Shown one piece after another: positions 32,095 to 43,488 of a stretch of DNA of 64,000 nucleotides. A program made the position numbers and the translations under genes. Each line of letters begins with the position of its first letter. Position 1 is the stretch's first letter. Origin of the DNA: Amyelois transitella (Eukaryota; Arthropoda; Insecta; Lepidoptera; Pyralidae). Location of the stretch: assembly GCF_032362555.1 (NCBI RefSeq), contig NC_083525.1, forward strand, positions 8,541,501-8,605,500, in the 5' to 3' direction. The notes under the pieces are model-generated. The model searched no databases. It was not told where the DNA came from and saw only the letters and a list, made by a program, of their open reading frames with translations.

Positions 32095-32335
32095 TGCCGT
32101 GTGGTTGCCGGCACCAATAGAAAAAAGAATAGGACCACTTCATCCATGGATGTATTAAAAGACGACTAAGGGATAGGCTTATTAACTTAGGATTACTTCT
32201 TTAGGCGATGGGCTAGCAAACTGTCACTATTTGAATCTCAATTCTATCATTAAGACAAACAGCTGTACGTGGCCTATCAGTCTTTCCGGGACTGTTGGAT
32301 ATGTCTAACCCCCAGGTGATATGTGTGTATGTAGG
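32095..32335 (+). mobile_element. Family A retroposon inserted at a B tail
   Basis: GTGCCGTGTGGTTGCCGGC start, directly after the TTTTATGTAT of a B element. Hairpin decayed (CTAACCCCCAGGTG). Confidence 0.7.
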
Positions 32336-32940
32336 ATGAAAGAATCAGGATTATCAATTCCGGATAATTATTGATAGGATTTTTTTTAATCGACTTAGTA
32401 AGTAAGTTAATTTTTTTATCATCTTTGCGTACTCAGTTACGCCTTCCGCAAAAAAATAAATAATTTTACTTAATAAAAATAAGTACTACGTTTGTTAGCG
32501 AAAGTTAAACTATTAAGAAAACTTTCACAATCATCAAATATCCCAAATAAACACAGAGTTTTAGTAATAAACACACATATACATATCTCTAAAAGGCACA
32601 ATGAACTAATAATGCCTTAAAAATAAGGTATTTTGCAAAAGTCTCTATAACAAATGTTATATTTGACCAAATAGGCTGACTTCTCATGGTAGCCTCAATG
32701 TGGTGGGTGACCGATGAATGTAATCTTAGTAGGTCAATTCTATGCGAAAAGTTTTGTTAAAGATGGTTATGTTTTACTAAGAAAGGCGGGTAACAACTCA
32801 AAAGGCAACTCGTGTATTCTTCTTTTTTACGCTATCCATTCATCTCTTTTTCGGCATCTCTTCTTTAGGCCATAAATATCTCTTTTTCATTCTCATCATC
32901 TCTCAGCTATACATATATATATTATAAATAAACCCTTTCT
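32336..32940. other. AT-rich spacer
   Basis: No gene or repeat supported. Confidence 0.4.
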
Positions 32941-33133
32941 GCCGTGTGGAAACAATGGAAGAAAGAATAGGGCCACGTCATCTTTCTCCCATGGATGTCG
33001 TAAAAGGCGAGTAAGGAACTCTTCTGTTAGGCGATAGGATAACAATCTGACACCATTTGAATCTCAATTCTATCATTGAGTCAAAAAGCTGAACGTCCCC
33101 TGTCAGACTGTTGGCTCTGTCTACCCCGTATAG
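32941..33133 (+). repeat. Family A copy, decayed
   Basis: GCCGTGTGGAAACAATGG, CATCTTTCTCCCATGGATG, GTCTACCCCGTATAGG; no tail. Confidence 0.65.
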
Positions 33134-33480
33134 GTACTTTGTCAAAGCAGGACTCTACGTGAAATAAGGTTTATAGCTCACATTCAAAATGTCCTTAGTG
33201 ATACTTAAGTAAAAATGTACAATGTACTTCAATGGTTACAGCGAAATCTTGAATTATTTCCAGCAAGACCTTCCATTATTTTCATTCAACAATTTATACA
33301 AAGTGATTCAACCGCTCATCCGGTGGTCACATTCTCCATCAGAGGTCAAGTTGTTAGCGTAATTCATCGGAATTGCAACGCGCATCACGTCATTGCACTT
33401 CTAATAAAGGCGTTGTATTGGAACGGAGCGTGGGATTGGGGTGACATGGTAATTTGTGTGGATTCTCATGATCTCGTGTT
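33134..33480. other. Unique spacer
   Basis: Open + frame from 33215 (MYNVLQWLQRNLELFPARPS..) that runs into the next family A copy. No domain, no acceptor at its start. Confidence 0.3.
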
Positions 33481-33655
33481 CCCGGTGCCAATACCAAAAA
33501 GAATAGGACCGCTCCATCTCTTTCCCGTGGATGTCGTAAAAGGCGACTAAGGGATAGGCTTACAAAATTGGTATTATTTTTTAGGCGATGGGCTAGCAAC
33601 CTGTCACTAAGCTGAACGTGGCCTTTCGGTTTATTCAAGACTGTTGGCTCTAATT
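33481..33655 (+). repeat. Family A copy, 3' end lost
   Basis: CCCGGTGCCAATACCAAAAAG to CAAGACTGTTGGCTC, with a deletion between CTGTCACT and AAGCTGAACG. Confidence 0.65.
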
Positions 33656-33801
33656 AACTTAAATAATTACACAATAAAAAATATACAATCTTTCACATGA
33701 AACCTGTGATATACCTACCACGGATTATATAAGATATATAGGTAACTAACATTTCGATCGAATTTATTGTTTAAAAAAATAAATGCGTAAGTAAAACATA
33801 G

Positions 33802-34113
33802 TGCCGTGTGGTTCCCGGCACCAATACTAAAAAGAATAGGACCACTCCATCTCTTTCCCGTGGATGTCGTAAAAGGCGACTAAGGGATAGGCTTACAAAA
33901 TTGGTATTATTTTTAGGCGATGCGCTAGCAACCTGTCACTATTTGTATCTCAATTCTATCATTAAGCCGAACAGCTGAACGTGGCCATTCAGTCATTTCA
34001 AGACTGTTGGCTCTGTCGACCCTGCAAGGGTATATAGATACATATATACATACATACATATGGTCACGTCTATAAGTGATATAGACGTGACCATATGTAT
34101 GTATGTGTGTAGA
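33802..34113 (+). mobile_element. Family A retroposon with fold-back tail
   Basis: A 25-bp target duplication with one mismatch (33777-33801 and 34114-34138). The 3' part is followed by a second, inverted copy of the tail: 34049-34074 and 34080-34105 are perfectly complementary 26-base arms with a 5-base loop. So the element ends tail, inverted tail, tail. Confidence 0.85.
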
Positions 34114-34323
34114 AAATAAATGCGCAAGTAAAACATAGAACCAGACAAACATACAGATGTCTCGCGTTCCTCGCCACTGGTTTCGTCTTATACACCAAGT
34201 GAAATAACTTATTACGAGCAGATCTGCCTACACTTAACTCTGGTCAGGGAGCTTATAACCACACGTATTAGAGTTATTATGTTTCAAAAGTTCTTAATCA
34301 CATAACAGTTTAGTATCGTTGTT

Positions 34324-34510
34324 GCCGTGTGGTTCCCGGCACTAAAAAAAAAAGAATAGGACCACTCCATCTCTTCCCCATGGATGTCGTAAAAGGCGAC
34401 TTAGGGATAGGCTTATAAACTTGGGATTCATTTTTTAGGCAATGGGCTAGCCAACCTGTCACTATTTGAATCTTAATTCTATCTATCATAAAGCCAAAAA
34501 GCTGAACGTG
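34324..34510 (+). repeat. Family A copy, 3' end lost
   Basis: GCCGTGTGGTTCCCGGCAC to AAAAAGCTGAACGTGACC. Confidence 0.7.
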
Positions 34511-34661
34511 ACCGTTTTTCTAATTTTAAATATGGTCTTTCTGAGATTTTTTTAAATTTTTTATGTCCCTTTTTTATTTTACAACATTTTATGGTTTAAA
34601 GATTTTTCAAATGAAATTAAGAAATCGATCCTTTATAACTCTTATAAGCTCCTTGCTCCAG

Positions 34662-34724
34662 TCCGAGCGAGTGGGCGCCAGCATCGCCAAAATGGAATCC
34701 TCTAATGATGTTGAAGTGACTCCA
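34662..34724 (+). CDS. Possible terminal coding exon, gene unknown
   Basis: After a fair acceptor (CTCCTTGCTCCAG) the frame reads SERVGASIAKMESSNDVEVTP and stops at TGA. It is GC-richer than the surroundings and lies in a repeat-free island of about 570 bases with AATAAA at about 35066. It would be the last exon of a + strand gene, but no upstream coding exon could be linked. A second frame is also open for 18 codons, so coding status is uncertain. Confidence 0.25.
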
Positions 34725-35069
34725 TGATTAGGATAAGGTAAAAAACAATTAGTTTGGTGTGCTTGAAAACGAGAATAACGTTGTGGAATATCAACAATTA
34801 CCTATAAAGAGTCGCCCGTTAATTTCTCTTACTGCACCCCTAACCCATATAAGAAAAATTCTTAAAGAAACATTTCAGAGTAATTTTAAAGCTTTGTAGG
34901 ATGTAATTTATGTGTTCTTCCCTAAAGCCTCAATTCCGGTTGCATTTTGCGCTAATCATGGATTGGATAAGTAAGGTTTAGCTATGATTAACCAAGATAC
35001 CAAACTGAGAAAACATTTAAGATCACATTTATATCTAACACCCATTTGTACCATGTTTTTAAGTAAATA
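34725..35069. other. Repeat-free island, possible 3' UTR
   Basis: Unique sequence ending at AATAAAGAATATTTC, where a family A copy inserted. Confidence 0.3.
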
Positions 35070-35082
35070 AAGAATATTTCAT

Positions 35083-35260
35083 ACATACATACATACACGT
35101 GATCACGTCTTTATCCCTTACGGGATAGACAGAGCCAACAGTCTTGAAAAGGCTGATAGGCCACGTTCAGCTGTTTGGCTTAATGATAGAATTGAGATTC
35201 AAATAGTCTCGGGTTGCTAGCTCATCGCCTAAAAAAAGAATCCCAAGTTTATAAGTTTAT
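35083..35260 (-). mobile_element. Family A retroposon, 5'-truncated
   Basis: Perfect 13-bp flanking repeats AAGAATATTTCAT (35070-35082 and 35261-35273). Only the 3' 60% of the element is present: typical 5' truncation. Confidence 0.85.
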
Positions 35261-35279
35261 AAGAATATTTCATTTCATT

Positions 35280-35462
35280 TCGAAAACTTTTGCTCCGATT
35301 TGCGGTTTTTTCAATAACTTATGCATGTTTGGTCCAACTTAAAACCTGGTATGCAAAACTTACTTCCCCTACCCCTCTAAGGGGCAATGAAGCGTTCTTT
35401 TATGTATTAAAGACGTCTGTCTGTGAACTTTTACGGCGAAAGAATTCGCGGGTAATAGCTAG
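35280..35462 (+). repeat. Possible Helitron-like fragment
   Basis: Ends GAATTCGCGGGTAATAGCTAG, similar in form to the CTAG-terminated families. The 5' end is not clear. Confidence 0.35.
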
Positions 35463-35913
35463 TCCTTAATAAATGCCTTGTTTTGAATCCAAAAGCTGAT
35501 AAAAAATATTATGTGAAAGAGAATTAATAACACTTTTATTTTCCTTCGAGTGTTTTAAAAAGAATACAAAAGTAAATTGACAGAATGATGCTATAATGAA
35601 GTTATCTTGAAGATAACATGTTGGCCATCTCGTGAGTCACGCGCTAGCAAAATATGTACTTATATTAGAAGAGCTAATCTTACATTTGGTAACAATCACA
35701 AGGAAATGATGTTCATGAGTAGTTTGATGATCACGTGAACAATTAAGCAGCTGGTTGTGTGAAAAATGATCCAAGCTTGTTTCAAGTTATTGAGTTTCAA
35801 GGACAGGGACTTACAGTTAAAAGGATTATTATGAGTTAGAAGACTTATTCAGTGAAGTCGTAAGATACGAGGACGTTATATGTGTTTTATTTTGTTTTTA
35901 TATTATATGTGTG
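35463..35913. other. Unique spacer
   Basis: No gene or repeat supported. Confidence 0.4.
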
Positions 35914-36172
35914 GTTCCCGGCATCAATTGAAAAAAGAATAGGACCACTTCATCTCGATCCCATGGAAGTCGTAAAAGGCGACTAAGGGATTACCTTATT
36001 AACTTGGGATTCTTTAAGGTTATGGGCTAGCAACCTGTCACTATTTGAATCTCATTCTATCATTAAGCCAAACAGCTGAATGTGGCATTTCAGCCTTTTC
36101 AAGATTGTTGGCTCTGTCTACCCTGCAAGGAATATAGACGTGATTAGGTATGTATATGTACGTATGTAACAT
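35914..36172 (+). mobile_element. Family A retroposon
   Basis: TGTGGTTCCCGGCATC start (first bases lost), hairpin GTCTACCCTGCAAGGAATATAGAC, tail GTATGTATATGTACG. Confidence 0.75.
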
Positions 36173-36404
36173 TTCTTTTAGTAAGTGTATTACAATCAAT
36201 ACTCGTATCTATTAGCTTAATACCCTTTTTTACCAACCATTCCTTAGTTTTAAGAGCCACCTCAGCAGCATTTAAGTTATCCCCTAGTGAAAATTGATTT
36301 TCACCAATGCTAAAGTGTCGTAACGTAGGTAGGTAACAATTTAGGTGAGCCCTTAAATATGCGGGCCCGATTGTCCAGCCCCCAACAGACCCCTAATAGT
36401 AACA

Positions 36405-36651
36405 AATAAATAAATAATTATAAATATTATACGGGACAAATTACACTGATTGAGTTAGTCGCGAAGTAAGTTTGAGACTTGTGTTACGATATGTTAACTC
36501 AACGATACTATATTTTATAATAAATATTTATATAGATAAACATCCAAGACCCAGGCCAATCAGAAAAAGTTCTTCTCATAATGCCCGGATTCGAACCCGG
36601 GACCTCCGGTATCACAGACAAGTGTGCTGCCGCTGCGCCACAGAGGCCGTC
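36405..36651 (-). mobile_element. tRNA-derived SINE family G
   Basis: Head GACGGCCTCTGTGGCGCAGC, B box GGGTTCGAATCCGGG, then the body to GTCCCGTATAATATTTATA on the - strand. Confidence 0.8.
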
Positions 36652-36882
36652 AAAGCCGTAAAGTAAGAGATCTTTACTATCGCACCACAAACTATGAGCG
36701 TTCATTTTAATTGTTACCAAAACTGCGTCAGTCTCTCGGACTATCATATCTAGTACGTACGAGCGGCGTGGGCGGTATATTTTGTGGTCTTTATAATCTA
36801 GCTCTAGATTGCAATGACTCCGTTTATTTACTACACCTTTTTTACTCGACTCCTGTTATTTAAATAAGAGTAGTTTTAGTAC

Positions 36883-37141
36883 CAACATAGAACATATAGT
36901 CACGTCTATATCCCTTATGGTGTAGACAAAGCCTATATCCCGAAAAGACTGAATGGCCACTTTCAGCTGTTAGGTTTAATGATGGAATTGAGATCCAAAT
37001 AGCGACAGGTTGCTAGCCCATCGCCTAAAAAAAAAGATCGCAATTTTATAAGCCTTTCCCATAGTCGCCTTTTACGACATCCATGGGAAAGAGATGGAGC
37101 GGTCCTATTCTTTTTTGTATTGGTTCCGGGAACCACACGGC
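36883..37141 (-). mobile_element. Family A retroposon
   Basis: AGTTTTAGTAC at 36872-36882 and 37142-37152 is a target duplication. Tail reduced to AACATATAG, terminus TTCCGGGAACCACACGGC. Confidence 0.8.
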
Positions 37142-37321
37142 AGTTTTAGTACGCATTATCTTTATAATATAGTCACCTTGTTTAAAAGCTAGCCTTATTA
37201 TACTCAATCCGGTGGGACAGGCAGAACCCAGTGAGGATGGACTAACGCCAGGAGACTGATGGAGTTTAGTGGTCCTCAATAGCGTAGTGGTAAATTTCTT
37301 GTTTCTGAATCATTAGGTATA

Positions 37322-37705
37322 GTTCAAAGATCTTTATTTCTCAATTAGACATACATAGTCACTTAGCTGAGAATCTACAATACACTTAAAATAAGTTTTA
37401 TCATTTGCACTGCCACTGGGTAATCTGGGTATACGAATATTATCACAAAGAAGACTATTGAGGTAAAATTGCACAAGTCATTTTGTTAATTAACTTAAAT
37501 TTAGTATTTAATTACATATTTTTATAAATGTGTTCAGCAAGCTTTGTTTTAAATAACTTGAATGAAACAATTTTTTTAATATCTTGGGGAAGTTTGTTAA
37601 ATAATGGTGGTCCTTCAAAGATAAACATTCGCTTACCATAGATTGTACGGACTTTTGGTAGAGTGAGAAAGCTAGCACGGCGTGTCGAGCGTTTAGTTAC
37701 ATACT
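37322..37705 (-). mobile_element. LINE 3' end with RT C-terminal coding (CR1/L2-like)
   Basis: On the - strand 37512-37691 is open to a stop and reads RSTRRASFLTLPKVRTIYGK, ..FEGPPLFNKLPQDIKK, ..FKTKLAEHIYKNM. This is the familiar C-terminal pattern of CR1/L2-type non-LTR retrotransposons (P..RT..G.R.F.F.GP.LWN.LP..I). The 3' UTR runs to AATAAAGATCTTTGAACT. Unrelated to family B. Confidence 0.75.
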
Positions 37706-38468
37706 ATGTTTAGGGACCGGGTTTGATCCTTAGTCGGTCAATGATACGAAAAGACGTTAGTTATATTTTTTTAATTAATCTGAATCTTAGATTTAGGTAG
37801 AATTTAACATAGAAAAAGAATAAACTAACAGATATATATATACTTTATTTCTTATAAATTCTTACAGGAGCGAAATCGCGGGAAATGGCAATTTTGTGGA
37901 TGTTAATAAAACTCGTGTTGTAAGTTCCAATTAAGAAAGTATGTTACGCTATAAAAGTCAAATAAGATACTAGAATTGATAAAACCTTATAGAACACATC
38001 ATCCACTTATTTAATGATCGATATCAATTTACAAATCGACGTTTATTTTTTGGAAAATGTGTTAATTCCTTATAAAGGTCGGCTAATGAGCAGTTTTTCC
38101 TTAAAACAGAAAAAAAAAATATAAAATTTGCATTAATTTACCAGTTCTTTTTAGATATAAACATTTAAAGTTGAAAGGTACACGGCTAAGCTTTCAAAAA
38201 CAATGTTAAAAAACATATCACTTACTGTGTGTATGTTTATGGAGTGAAAACTCGTAAAGTTGAGTGCTTGCAATTCAGAGTAACAACTTCCTTTTTCGAC
38301 TTGGTTGTAGCGCCTAACTAATGGATGAAATTTGTTTTATTTAGTTTGTTAATTGACGAACTATATGAGTGTTCGCCTATTAGGAAAATCTATGATTATT
38401 TTTTTGGCAAATTTCGAGAATAATACGAGTATACCGTTGAAACTTCTATGTGACAATAAAAACACAAT
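37706..38468. other. AT-rich spacer
   Basis: No gene or repeat supported. Confidence 0.4.
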
Positions 38469-38612
38469 TAGCTGTATGGCTTAATGATTGAATTGAGATC
38501 GAAAGATGATTGAGAATTAAACAATGACAGGTTGCTAGCTCATCGCCTTAAAAAGAATCCCATCTTTATTAATTAATTTCCCTTGATAGACTTTTACAAT
38601 CTGGAAGAGAAA
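38469..38612 (-). repeat. Family A fragment, both ends lost
   Basis: AATTAGCTGTATGGCTTAATG, GACAGGTTGCTAGCTCATCG. Confidence 0.6.
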
Positions 38613-38694
38613 CAGCTGGCATACTATGTTTCTTCGTTACAATAATCTATTTTTGTAACGAAATATACATAGAAAAATTATAATATGTGCTTTC

Positions 38695-38878
38695 GTCCAT
38701 GATTTACATTTAAGAGATCTATATTTGCAAATTGACGTGCGGTGAAAATGCTGCAGTGCAGTTTGTTCCGCCGCTTCTTCTACACATCCGCTTTGGAAGC
38801 GGTAGTAGATATAATTTGATTCAAGTGATGTGACGTTAATAAGTGATACATTGTTTCCAATTTTGAAAATAAAACTTT
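38695..38878 (+). mobile_element. Family H LINE 3' UTR
   Basis: AAGAGATCTATATTTGCAAA, GCTGCAGTGCAGTTTGTTCC, GCTTTGGAAGCGGTAGTAG, ATTTTGAAAATAAAA. Same segment in reverse at 51862-52075 and 56877-57078. Confidence 0.7.
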
Positions 38879-39242
38879 TTTATACAAGCATCGCAGACCT
38901 AGGCAGACGCAGAATTAAAAAAAAAGGTTAATTTTCCAATTTTCCCTAACCAGACATCGAACCCGTAGACTCAGGTTAAGAAGTCACTGTTCCTAGATAC
39001 TGATTAATAAACATAAGAGTGTGCATAAAAAAATTTACACGTCTAAAGACAACATTGATCATGTTTCACCAATTATCTTACATGTGCTAAAGCCAATCCT
39101 TTTTAATCATTTGCTTAGCAAACATTGATCAGGGAAAGAAGGAGATATAGCAAGACCCAAGTGAAAAAGGAATGTATAACATAGAAATATTATTCCAATA
39201 ACTTTTATCTATACGAGTATATCTTAAAGTAACACTTATCAG
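38879..39242. other. AT-rich spacer
   Basis: No gene supported. Confidence 0.4.
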
Positions 39243-39411
39243 CTTGGGATACTTCTTTTAGGCGACAGGCTAGCACCCTGTCACTATTTGAATCTCAATT
39301 CTATCATTAAGCCAAACAGCTGAACGTGGCTTATCAATCTTTATGGGACTGTTGGCTCTGTCTACCCCGCAAGGAATATGGACGTGATTATAAGTATGTA
39401 TGTTTTTGTGC
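39243..39411 (+). mobile_element. Family A retroposon, 5'-truncated
   Basis: TGGGATACTTCTTTTAGGCG to GTCTACCCCGCAAGGAATATG and a short tail. Confidence 0.7.
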
Positions 39412-39837
39412 TTAAAAATTGTATCTGGTAGTTGTTTAAGACCGCTATATTCGAATTTTAAAAATTGACACAGAAAATTTCCGATTTTATAAAAGTCAAA
39501 AAATAAATAATTAAAAAAAAGTAACATTAGCGAACATGTCTTCTCATATCTATGATTTAGGAAGAATACAGTTGGTACCTATCACTAGTATTAAGTATAA
39601 AAAGTAACAATACATTAAGGTAGGCCGTTAGCAAAATAGGGTTTATTTATAGAATGTCAACATGGCTATTGTATAGCCTTTAACATACAGTGTGTTGAGT
39701 CATAATATGTACCTTGATTCTTTGCAAAAGTTTATAAGTATGTATAAAATTGTAGAACTTTACAATTTTATATATACACTTTGCAACCTTTTCCTTACTT
39801 TTACTACTCTAAATGAGGTCAAAAGTTAGTTTACTAT
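39412..39837. other. AT-rich spacer
   Basis: No gene or repeat supported. Confidence 0.4.
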
Positions 39838-39849
39838 AAAAAGTAATAT

Positions 39850-40103
39850 GCCGTGTGGTTCTCGGCACCGATATATAAAAATAAAGGACCACCCCATCCC
39901 ATCCTATGGATCTCGTTAAAGGCGACTAAGGGATAGGCTTATAAGTTTGGGATTATTCTTATAGGCGATGGCTAGCAACCTACTACTTGAATCTCGATTC
40001 TAATTAAGCCTTACAGCTAAACGTGCCCGTGTCAGTCTTTCAAGACTGCTGGATCCGTCTACCCCGCAAGGGATATAGACGTGATTATATGAATGAATGA
40101 ATG
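39850..40103 (+). mobile_element. Family A retroposon with target duplication
   Basis: AAAAAGTAATAT at 39838-39849 and 40104-40115. Tail is (GAAT)n rather than (TATG)n, a tail-unit variant. Confidence 0.8.
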
Positions 40104-40229
40104 AAAAAGTAATATAGAATGCAGTACCGTTAATTTGGAAACTTTAGTTTAGTAAGCTAAATCTGTATGATTTGTCGATGTGTAGGTAGTTGTTCTTGGA
40201 GTTCGGGGCTCAAAACTGAAAGAATACAT

Positions 40230-40476
40230 AAATAAATATAAAAATATACGGGACAAATTACACTGATTGAGTTAGCCTCGAAGTAAGTTCGAGACTTGTG
40301 TTACGAGATACTAACTCAACGATACTATATTTTATTATAAATACTTATATAGATAAACATCCAAAACCCAAGGCAATCAGAAAATGTTCTTTTCTCATCA
40401 TGCCCTGGCCGGGATTCGAACCCAGGACCTCCGATGCCACAGACAAGCGTACTACCGCTGCGCCACAGAGGCCGTC
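40230..40476 (-). mobile_element. tRNA-derived SINE family G, best copy
   Basis: Head GACGGCCTCTGTGGCGCAGC, GGTAGTACGCTTGTCTGTGG, B box GGGTTCGAATCCCGG. Body to GTCCCGTATATTTTTATATT. Confidence 0.85.
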
Positions 40477-40923
40477 GTAAAAAAAACCAGGGCTATGGGT
40501 CAGTAATGCTCTGGGTCTATCTTTACGTTTTCTATGGAAATTAGGTAAAAATTGATTAGTTTGCTAAATATTGCTTACAAAACTTACAGATTTTCCCGGT
40601 ATGCTAAGATAAGGAAAACATTAAAAAGATTTTTTTTTCTATTTAATTGTGTAAAATTATTTTAAATGAATTTTTGTTGTTCGCGAAGTATACCTAAACT
40701 TAAATAAAATCTAAAATATTTCGCACAAACATCATAATAACAGTTTGAGTTCCCGCCCGATGGTATCCAGGGGCAGTGACTGCGAACGTGTCGAGATCTG
40801 ATCAAACCCCATTGCAAAGCGGACCCAATGTGAAACGCTAAGAAAAGCTACGTTTTGAAATGTTGCGATTTAATACTCAAGTTTCTGATGATACGATCCA
40901 AATTGACGTGCCGAAAAAAAAAG
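40477..40923. other. Spacer
   Basis: No gene or repeat supported. Confidence 0.4.
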
Positions 40924-41012
40924 TGCCGTCTGGCACCGATAGAAAAAAGAATACGACCACTCCATCTATTTCCCGTGGATGTCGTAAAAGGCGACTTACG
41001 GATAGGCTTATA
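40924..41012 (+). repeat. Family A 5' third
   Basis: GTGCCGTCTGGCACCGATAG to GCGACTTACGGATAGGC; 3' end replaced by family C sequence. Confidence 0.65.
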
Positions 41013-41037
41013 AATATTTCTTATACCTATACTATAC

Positions 41038-41132
41038 TAAATTTCATATAGGTAATCGGTTCAGTAGTTTTCGCGTGAAAGAGTAACAAACATACATACT
41101 GACATCCTGACATACTCTTTCGCAGTTCTTTA
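41038..41132 (-). repeat. Helitron-like family C fragment
   Basis: AATCGGTTCAGTAGTTTTCG and GTGAAAGAGTAACAAACATAC, with both ends eroded. Confidence 0.6.
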
Positions 41133-41486
41133 TTTATCCAATAAAAGGAGTATAAAAGTAAGATAAAAATTTCGAATTGAATTTCTAACAGACTATATTT
41201 TAGCATAATCCAAAAATTTTGCACCTAAAATACTACGCTCTATATCCGCACTTTATTTTTTGAGTAAATTCTCAAAATTAAAACTCTTTTTACACTACAA
41301 TTTGCCTTTCGAGTTCTACTGGTATACCGCTTTGCTAAGGGGCCAAATCCAGGTTCTAAGAAGCAACTGTGTATAGCATGTTATGTTCTGGTGTTACAGC
41401 TATTTTTGACTGCCTTCTGAATAATTAATGATTGTGGCAACACTGATAATAAGGAATTTGATTTTTTTTAGTCGTGTGTAAAGTTA
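41133..41486. other. AT-rich spacer
   Basis: No gene or repeat supported. Confidence 0.4.
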
Positions 41487-41633
41487 CAACAAGTTAGTAA
41501 CCTGTCACTATTCGAATCTCAATTCTATCACCAAGCCAAAAAGCTGAACGTGGCCTATCAGTATTTTCAAGACTCTTGGCTCTGTCTACCCCACAAGGGT
41601 AAGTAAGACGTGATTATATGTATGCATGTGAAG
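41487..41633 (+). mobile_element. Family A retroposon, 5'-truncated
   Basis: GTTAGTAACCTGTCACTATTC to GTCTACCCCACAAGGGTAAG and TATGTATGCATG. Confidence 0.7.
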
Positions 41634-41828
41634 TTAAACGTTATCAAAATTAAATCAAATTTATTTGAAGTACACAATAAAATTGTATAATGTCCTCAAA
41701 AGATATAAACTTAAACTTACATATCTTAAATATAAACTTACTTAGTTTACTTATGTAAACATCGGGCCGTGGGGAGTCCACTTTCTGAATTTTCTCTTTA
41801 CACTTTGACCTGTACCACGTTTTTCTTA

Positions 41829-42045
41829 CATACGTACATATAATCACGTTTATATCCAGTGCGGGTTAGACAGAGCCAACAGTCTTGAATAGACTAATAG
41901 GCCACGTTCAGCTCTTTGGCATAATGATAGAATTGAGATTCAAATAGTGACAGGTTGCTAGGCCATTGCCTTAAAGAACAATCCCAAGTTTGTAAGCCTA
42001 TCCTTTAGTTGCTTTTTACGACATCAATGGGAACGAGATGGATTT
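41829..42045 (-). mobile_element. Family A retroposon, terminus lost
   Basis: TACATACGTACATATAATC tail to CATCAATGGGAACGAGATGG. Confidence 0.7.
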
Positions 42046-42204
42046 TTCTTTAGTATCCGTTTATTATTAACTAATTAAAATGTAAGAAAAATAAAAGCGT
42101 AATTTATTCATACTTATATTATAAATGTGAAAACGTGTTTGTTTCTCCATCTATCACGTCTCGATGAAATGTTGCATACATATAGGGTGAAACTAGTAGT
42201 ATAT

Positions 42205-42272
42205 TCTTTCAAGACTGCTGGTTCTGTCTACCCCGCAAGGGATGTAGACGTGATCATATGAATGAATTAATT
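42205..42272 (+). repeat. Family A 3' end only
   Basis: TTCTTTCAAGACTGCTGG, intact hairpin, (GAAT)n-like tail. Confidence 0.65.
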
Positions 42273-42461
42273 AATGATAAAAGGTTTAAGTTTTCCCACA
42301 CAAGCGCATTACCCGCCTTATTTTCATCTAAGTAGGCGGTCACCTTTTTTGGATAATTATATAAAGCGTATCACGTAGTGAGTGAATTGATTAAATCTGC
42401 AAGGATGTGGTTAATTAGGGTTGAGCAATAAGGTACTGTTCCGTAGCTGCGTATTTATTTT

Positions 42462-42655
42462 ACATACATATATGTACATACATATAATCACGTCTATATC
42501 CCTTGCGGGGTAGACAGAGCCAACAGTGTTGAAAAGACTAAATGGCCACGTTCAGCTGTTTGGCTTTAAGATAGAATTGAAACTGAAATAGTGACAGGTT
42601 GCTAGCCCATCGCCTAAAAGAAGAATCCCAAGTTTATAAGCCTATCCCTTTATTT
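42462..42655 (-). mobile_element. Family A retroposon, 5'-truncated
   Basis: Tail ACATACATATATGTACATAC to AAGCCTATCCCTT. Confidence 0.7.
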
Positions 42656-42682
42656 TAAGCATACAATTTTTAAAATACAACC

Positions 42683-42903
42683 ATACAGCTGAACGTGGCC
42701 TTTTAGTCTTTTCAAGGCTATTGACTCTGTCTATCCCGCAAGGTATATGGCTCATATTTTTTTGCACAGCCAGCAGTCTTGAAAAGACTGAATGGTCACG
42801 TTCAGCTATATAGCTTAATGATAGAATTGAGATTCAAAAGTGACAGGTTGCTAGCCCATCGCCTTAAAAAAGAATGCCAAATTTGTAAGCCTATCCCTAA
42901 GTA
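42683..42903. repeat. Two opposed family A fragments
   Basis: A + strand 3' end (42683-42755, ACAGCTGAACGTGGCC to CCCGCAAGGTATATGG) faces a - strand piece (42765-42903, CAGCAGTCTTGAAAAGACTG to CCTATCCCTA). Together they form a loose tail-to-tail inverted repeat. Confidence 0.6.
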
Positions 42904-43308
42904 GGGGCGGTTTGCTTATAAAAAATAAAATAAAAATAATCAGCTATATTTATTAATAAGTAGCAATGGTTTGGTACCTTAACGAGAGCGGTTTCCCACG
43001 CACTCCAAATATGATGTTGTTTACAATATTAAACAGTTGTCTTTGTGGTATTTGACCCCAAATTGAGGCTCGCAACTCGAGGTAATCTTAGTTTTATGTA
43101 TAAATAAAAAGATTTTGCAAGCGATACATTTTTTGGTTTAAAGAATGATTCACCATACAATCAGTATAAAAGTACTGCTGGATTATACTATTAATAAATA
43201 ATACGGGTATTAAACGTGCATGTAATGTACCTTTATTATATCTCGGACGTTTTGAATCATTTGACAATGATTCGTGGTCATCGAGCGACTGAACACCAGC
43301 GGGCTAAT
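42904..43308. other. Spacer
   Basis: No gene or repeat supported. Confidence 0.4.
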
Positions 43309-43366
43309 AATACATACATACATACATACATAAAATCACGCCTCTTTCCCGGAGGGGTAGGCAGGC
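43309..43366 (-). repeat. Family B 3' end only
   Basis: (ACAT)n, AAAATCACGCCTCTTTCCC, GGAGGGGTAGGCAG: little more than the hairpin and tail. Confidence 0.7.
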
Positions 43367-43488
43367 GGGCTAATTATTGTGTGTCTCTATTTCTATGTAT
43401 CTGTATTTTTAACTTTGAATTTTATTTAGTAATTTATGTATTATCATTTATTTAATATCTGTATTTTTAATTTAAGGTATGGATCATA

